A stretch of 64,000 nucleotides of DNA from Natrinema hispanicum (GTDB lineage: Archaea > Halobacteriota > Halobacteria > Halobacteriales > Natrialbaceae): assembly GCF_004217335.1 (NCBI RefSeq), contig NZ_SHMP01000003.1, positions 186,001-250,000 on the forward strand. The letters run 5' to 3'. Shown here piece after piece: positions 61,620-64,000 of the stretch (within the stretch, counting starts at the first letter, position 1; the number at the start of each line of letters is the position of its first letter). The notes beneath the pieces are model-generated. The model saw only the letters and a list, made by a program, of their open reading frames with translations. It was not told the origin of the DNA and did no database searches. The translations under genes were made by a program, and so were the position numbers.

Positions 61620-63281
61620 TCACTCGAAATCGTACCAGTCGAACCGTTCGACTGCGTACAGATAAGAGACGACTGGCGCGAGCAGGCCACCGAGCAGGAC
61701 GGCCCAGGCCATGACAGTAATTGTCCGAGCGGCGATCGTCACCGACGGCAGCGGCGTCCACGCCGACATCGACGCGATCAGCCCGGCGATCAACTCGGGA
61801 GCCTCGAGATACAACACGGCGGCGGCGACCGACGGCAGCGCGATCGCGAGCGTGTAGACGGCAAACGCCGTCTTGCTCGGCATCACCGCCTCGCGGTTGT
61901 TGGTGACGTTGACGCTGCCAAAACGGGGAAACGCCGAGCCGATCCCGGTCGCGAGCGCCGGCGTCGCAATTGCCCCGGTGACGGTCGTGACGGTCAGAGC
62001 GGCGGTCTGCTCGAGCTCAAGCGGGCTCGCGATCCCAAAGCCAAGCGAGACGACGAACGCGAGCGGGACGCCGACGAGCGCGCCGGCAAGCATCCGGCCG
62101 CGAATCGCCTGCCTGCCGGTCAGCGTCGACGTGACGACGGCAGGCAGGGCCGGCCCGAGGTCGCCCAGCGGATTGAGCGTAAAGAGGACGCCGGCGGCCC
62201 AGACGGCGTACAGACAGAAGAGGACGGCCAGAAACGCCGGTACCGTCCCGAGTTCGACGATCTGCTGGATGAACCCGAGCGCGCCCAACAGCGGGTAGCC
62301 GGCGTAGGCCAACCGGATCGGGGCGCGTTTCGTCCGGCAGATCGCCGTCACCGTCACGGTTCGAACCGGCCGCGAGACGCGCCCTGCGAGGAGCGCGGTG
62401 AGCCGATCGGACGACGATTCCTCGTCGATCGGGTCGTCGTCGGTGCGAGCCGGATCCGCGAACCAGTGGCGGTCTGCGGCGGGGACGGCGGCCGCAAGGG
62501 CGACGCTTGCGAGACAGACAGTGCCGGCGATGGCCCCGGCGATCGCGGATAGTGAGGGCTCGAGGCCGGGGATTCCGATCACCAGCAGGTGACCGGGCCA
62601 GCCCAGCGGGCTCGCCTGTAACGCGGTAAACAGTGTCCCCATGACCGCGTTGAGGCCGCCGGTCGCGATCGCGCCGAAGTAGGCGAGCCAGAACGCAGCG
62701 AACAGCAGCGTTCGATAGCGGGCGATCGGCTCGTAGACGGTGATCAGATGTCGCACCCAGATGCCAACGAGGAAGCCGACCGGAACGGCGGTAACGACGA
62801 CGAGCGCAACCGAAAGCGTCGCGGTGACGACGGGAATCGGCGTTCCCGCACCGGCTGCGAACGCGCCAGCGAAGAGTGCAGTGAGCGGGAGCATGACGAC
62901 AGCGTAGCGCGCGACTTCGGCGGCGACGATGCCGACGACGGCGTTGCGAACTGCCGTCGACAACAGGAGGAACGCGGGCTCGTCGACGGCGGCGACTGCC
63001 GTGACGGTTCGCATGACCGTCATCACGGCCAGGAGCACCCACAGCACCGCGATCCCGCCGGTCACGTACTCGAGGACCGTCGTGGCGGTGTCAGTCGTGA
63101 GCGAGGCGGTGACGGCCTGCTCGCCCAGCGTCGGCAAGAGGGACACACCGAGGACCGTGATCGGGCCGAGCGCGACCACTGCGATCACGGCCATCAGGAG
63201 CAACTTCGTCCGATTGCCGACGATCGAGCGAACGGTCCGGCGGAAATCGAGATCCGCGACAGTCAGCGCAGCGTGTGTCAT
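61620..63281 (-). CDS. ABC transporter permease-like membrane protein
   Basis: 553 residues from the ATG at 63281 (MTHAALTVADLDFRRTVRSI). About 14 hydrophobic segments, with an acidic loop near 285 (DPARTDDDPIDEESSSDRLT). Divergent from an ABC ATPase starting at 63442 (160 nt apart), so the two probably form one exporter. No permease family motif beyond that layout is certain. Confidence 0.75.
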   Translation of the reverse strand: MTHAALTVADLDFRRTVRSIVGNRTKLLLMAVIAVVALGPITVLGVSLLPTLGEQAVTASLTTDTATTVLEYVTGGIAVLWVLLAVMTVMRTVTAVAAVDEPAFLLLSTAVRNAVVGIVAAEVARYAVVMLPLTALFAGAFAAGAGTPIPVVTATLSVALVVVTAVPVGFLVGIWVRHLITVYEPIARYRTLLFAAFWLAYFGAIATGGLNAVMGTLFTALQASPLGWPGHLLVIGIPGLEPSLSAIAGAIAGTVCLASVALAAAVPAADRHWFADPARTDDDPIDEESSSDRLTALLAGRVSRPVRTVTVTAICRTKRAPIRLAYAGYPLLGALGFIQQIVELGTVPAFLAVLFCLYAVWAAGVLFTLNPLGDLGPALPAVVTSTLTGRQAIRGRMLAGALVGVPLAFVVSLGFGIASPLELEQTAALTVTTVTGAIATPALATGIGSAFPRFGSVNVTNNREAVMPSKTAFAVYTLAIALPSVAAAVLYLEAPELIAGLIASMSAWTPLPSVTIAARTITVMAWAVLLGGLLAPVVSYLYAVERFDWYDFE

Positions 63282-63411
63282 CACGAAACACCTCGCGTCG
63301 GTCGGCAGGAGGGGAGCAATTCCGGGCTCATAGTCGTGTTCGAGGTGTGCTGGCAGTAAACCCTTTGGATATCTGTCATTCGGTCGTGGCGACCGCTCAA
63401 ACATGACACAC

Positions 63412-63418
63412 TTTTAAT
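63412..63418 (+). promoter_or_regulatory. TATA box of the ABC ATPase gene
   Basis: TTTTAAT lies ~27 nt before the ATG at 63442, a typical leaderless promoter spacing. Confidence 0.5.
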
Positions 63419-63441
63419 TAGACACCGCCAAACGAACGCGT

Positions 63442-64000
63442 ATGCGCCCTGCCGATGCCCCCGCCATCGAAACCGACGGACTGACGAAGCGGTACGGCGA
63501 GACGACCGCCGTCTCGGAGCTGACGATGACCGTCGAACGCGGTACCGTCTATGGATTTCTTGGACCCAACGGGGCGGGGAAGACGACCACGATGCGGATA
63601 CTGACGACGCTGACGAGACCGACCGCAGGGACGGCTCGCGTCGCCGGCCATTCGATCACGGATCGCGAGTCGATTACCCCCCACATCGGTTATCTGCCAG
63701 AAGAGCCGCCAGTCTACGACGAACTCACTGGCCGGGAACAACTCGAGTACGCTGCCGGCCTCCGGGACATCCCCGAGACCGAGGCAAGCGAGCGCATCGA
63801 TGCGTTGCTCGAGCGCTTCGACCTGCTCGAGGACGCCCACAAGCGCATCGAAGATTACTCGAAGGGAATGCGCCAGAAAGTCGGCGTCATCCAGGCAGTC
63901 CTGCACGAACCGGACGTAGCCTTCCTCGACGAACCGACCAGTGGCCTCGATCCCCGCGCGGCCCGAACGATGCGCGAGACCATCGCCGACCTCGCCGACC
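63442..64000 (+). CDS. ABC transporter ATP-binding protein (cut by window end)
   Basis: The first 186 codons are visible from the ATG at 63442 (MRPADAPAIETDGLTKRYGE). Walker A is GPNGAGKTT near residue 44, the signature region is YSKGMRQKVG near 140 (S-K-G-M-R-Q) and Walker B VAFLDEPTSGLD near 160. This is the CcmA/ABC-2 exporter type. It runs past position 64000. Its permease is probably the divergent gene at 61620-63281. Confidence 0.9.
   Translation, partial: MRPADAPAIETDGLTKRYGETTAVSELTMTVERGTVYGFLGPNGAGKTTTMRILTTLTRPTAGTARVAGHSITDRESITPHIGYLPEEPPVYDELTGREQLEYAAGLRDIPETEASERIDALLERFDLLEDAHKRIEDYSKGMRQKVGVIQAVLHEPDVAFLDEPTSGLDPRAARTMRETIADLAD

Overview
The window is chromosomal DNA of a halophilic archaeon (class Halobacteria). 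Evidence from the sequence: GC-rich DNA with G/C third codon positions, very acidic proteins, an archaeal information-processing set (S6e, aIF2 gamma, Rpo7, Spt4, archaeal DnaG, archaeal-type ProRS), the GTP-dependent dephospho-CoA kinase of archaea, the siroheme-dependent haem route, and many small proteins known only from haloarchaea. Several genes have a TATA-like box about 25-30 nt before the start codon, so leaderless transcription looks common. Overall resemblance is to Natrinema/Haloterrigena-type genomes, but that is an impression, not a computed placement. I see no rRNA, tRNA, CRISPR array, insertion sequence or prophage; it is core-like chromosome with unusual intergenic elements.

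Layout. 1-6.5 kb: proS (partial), a small hypothetical gene, a beta-CASP nuclease, a hairpin-rich intergenic element, ribosomal protein S6e, small haloarchaeal families and a DHH phosphoesterase. 6.6-10.2 kb: three UspA proteins, a GNAT acetyltransferase and an AAA+ ATPase with a His-rich tail. 10.3-13.3 kb: a tight minus-strand operon eif2g - PIN protein - rpo7 - spt4 - dephospho-CoA kinase. 13.4-20.2 kb: a frameshifted DUF5787 gene, a PhnP-like hydrolase, a small nucleotidyltransferase, a geranylgeranyl reductase-like flavoprotein, a DUF389 membrane protein, an HTH regulator, a frameshifted pterin dehydratase gene and an LWR-salt protein. 20.7-23.6 kb: an HTH / regulator-like / FabG-PhaB reductase operon and a HAD hydrolase. 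23.8-26.9 kb: a haem operon (AhbA/B fusion, precorrin-2 dehydrogenase, hemA). 27.5-29.1 kb: two convergent cis-prenyltransferase paralogues. 29.2-38 kb: DUF92, dnaG, a membrane-anchored winged-helix protein, a DUF3311/sodium symporter pair and a solitary CARF-like/wHTH regulator. 38.3-41.2 kb: valS behind a large dyad element. 41.4-49.4 kb: DUF7344, DUF1405, an acetoacetate decarboxylase-like protein, pdxS, homoserine kinase and a large chemotaxis transducer. 49.8-64 kb: an MFS transporter, an FAD oxidoreductase, small families, carB, a PHP/CDP-alcohol transferase pair, a GNAT protein and a divergent ABC transporter pair cut by the window end.

Most interesting: (i) an intergenic inverted-repeat family (five near full-length copies and one remnant), often starting on the stop codon of the upstream gene and with the central loop flipped between copies; (ii) a 17-bp perfect inverted repeat enclosing a 10-bp inverted repeat ahead of valS; (iii) a CARF-like/wHTH protein with no CRISPR locus beside it; (iv) a catalytic/degenerate cis-prenyltransferase pair that could form a heteromer; (v) two clear single-base frameshifts and a few weaker gene breaks, which are either real decay or sequencing errors.
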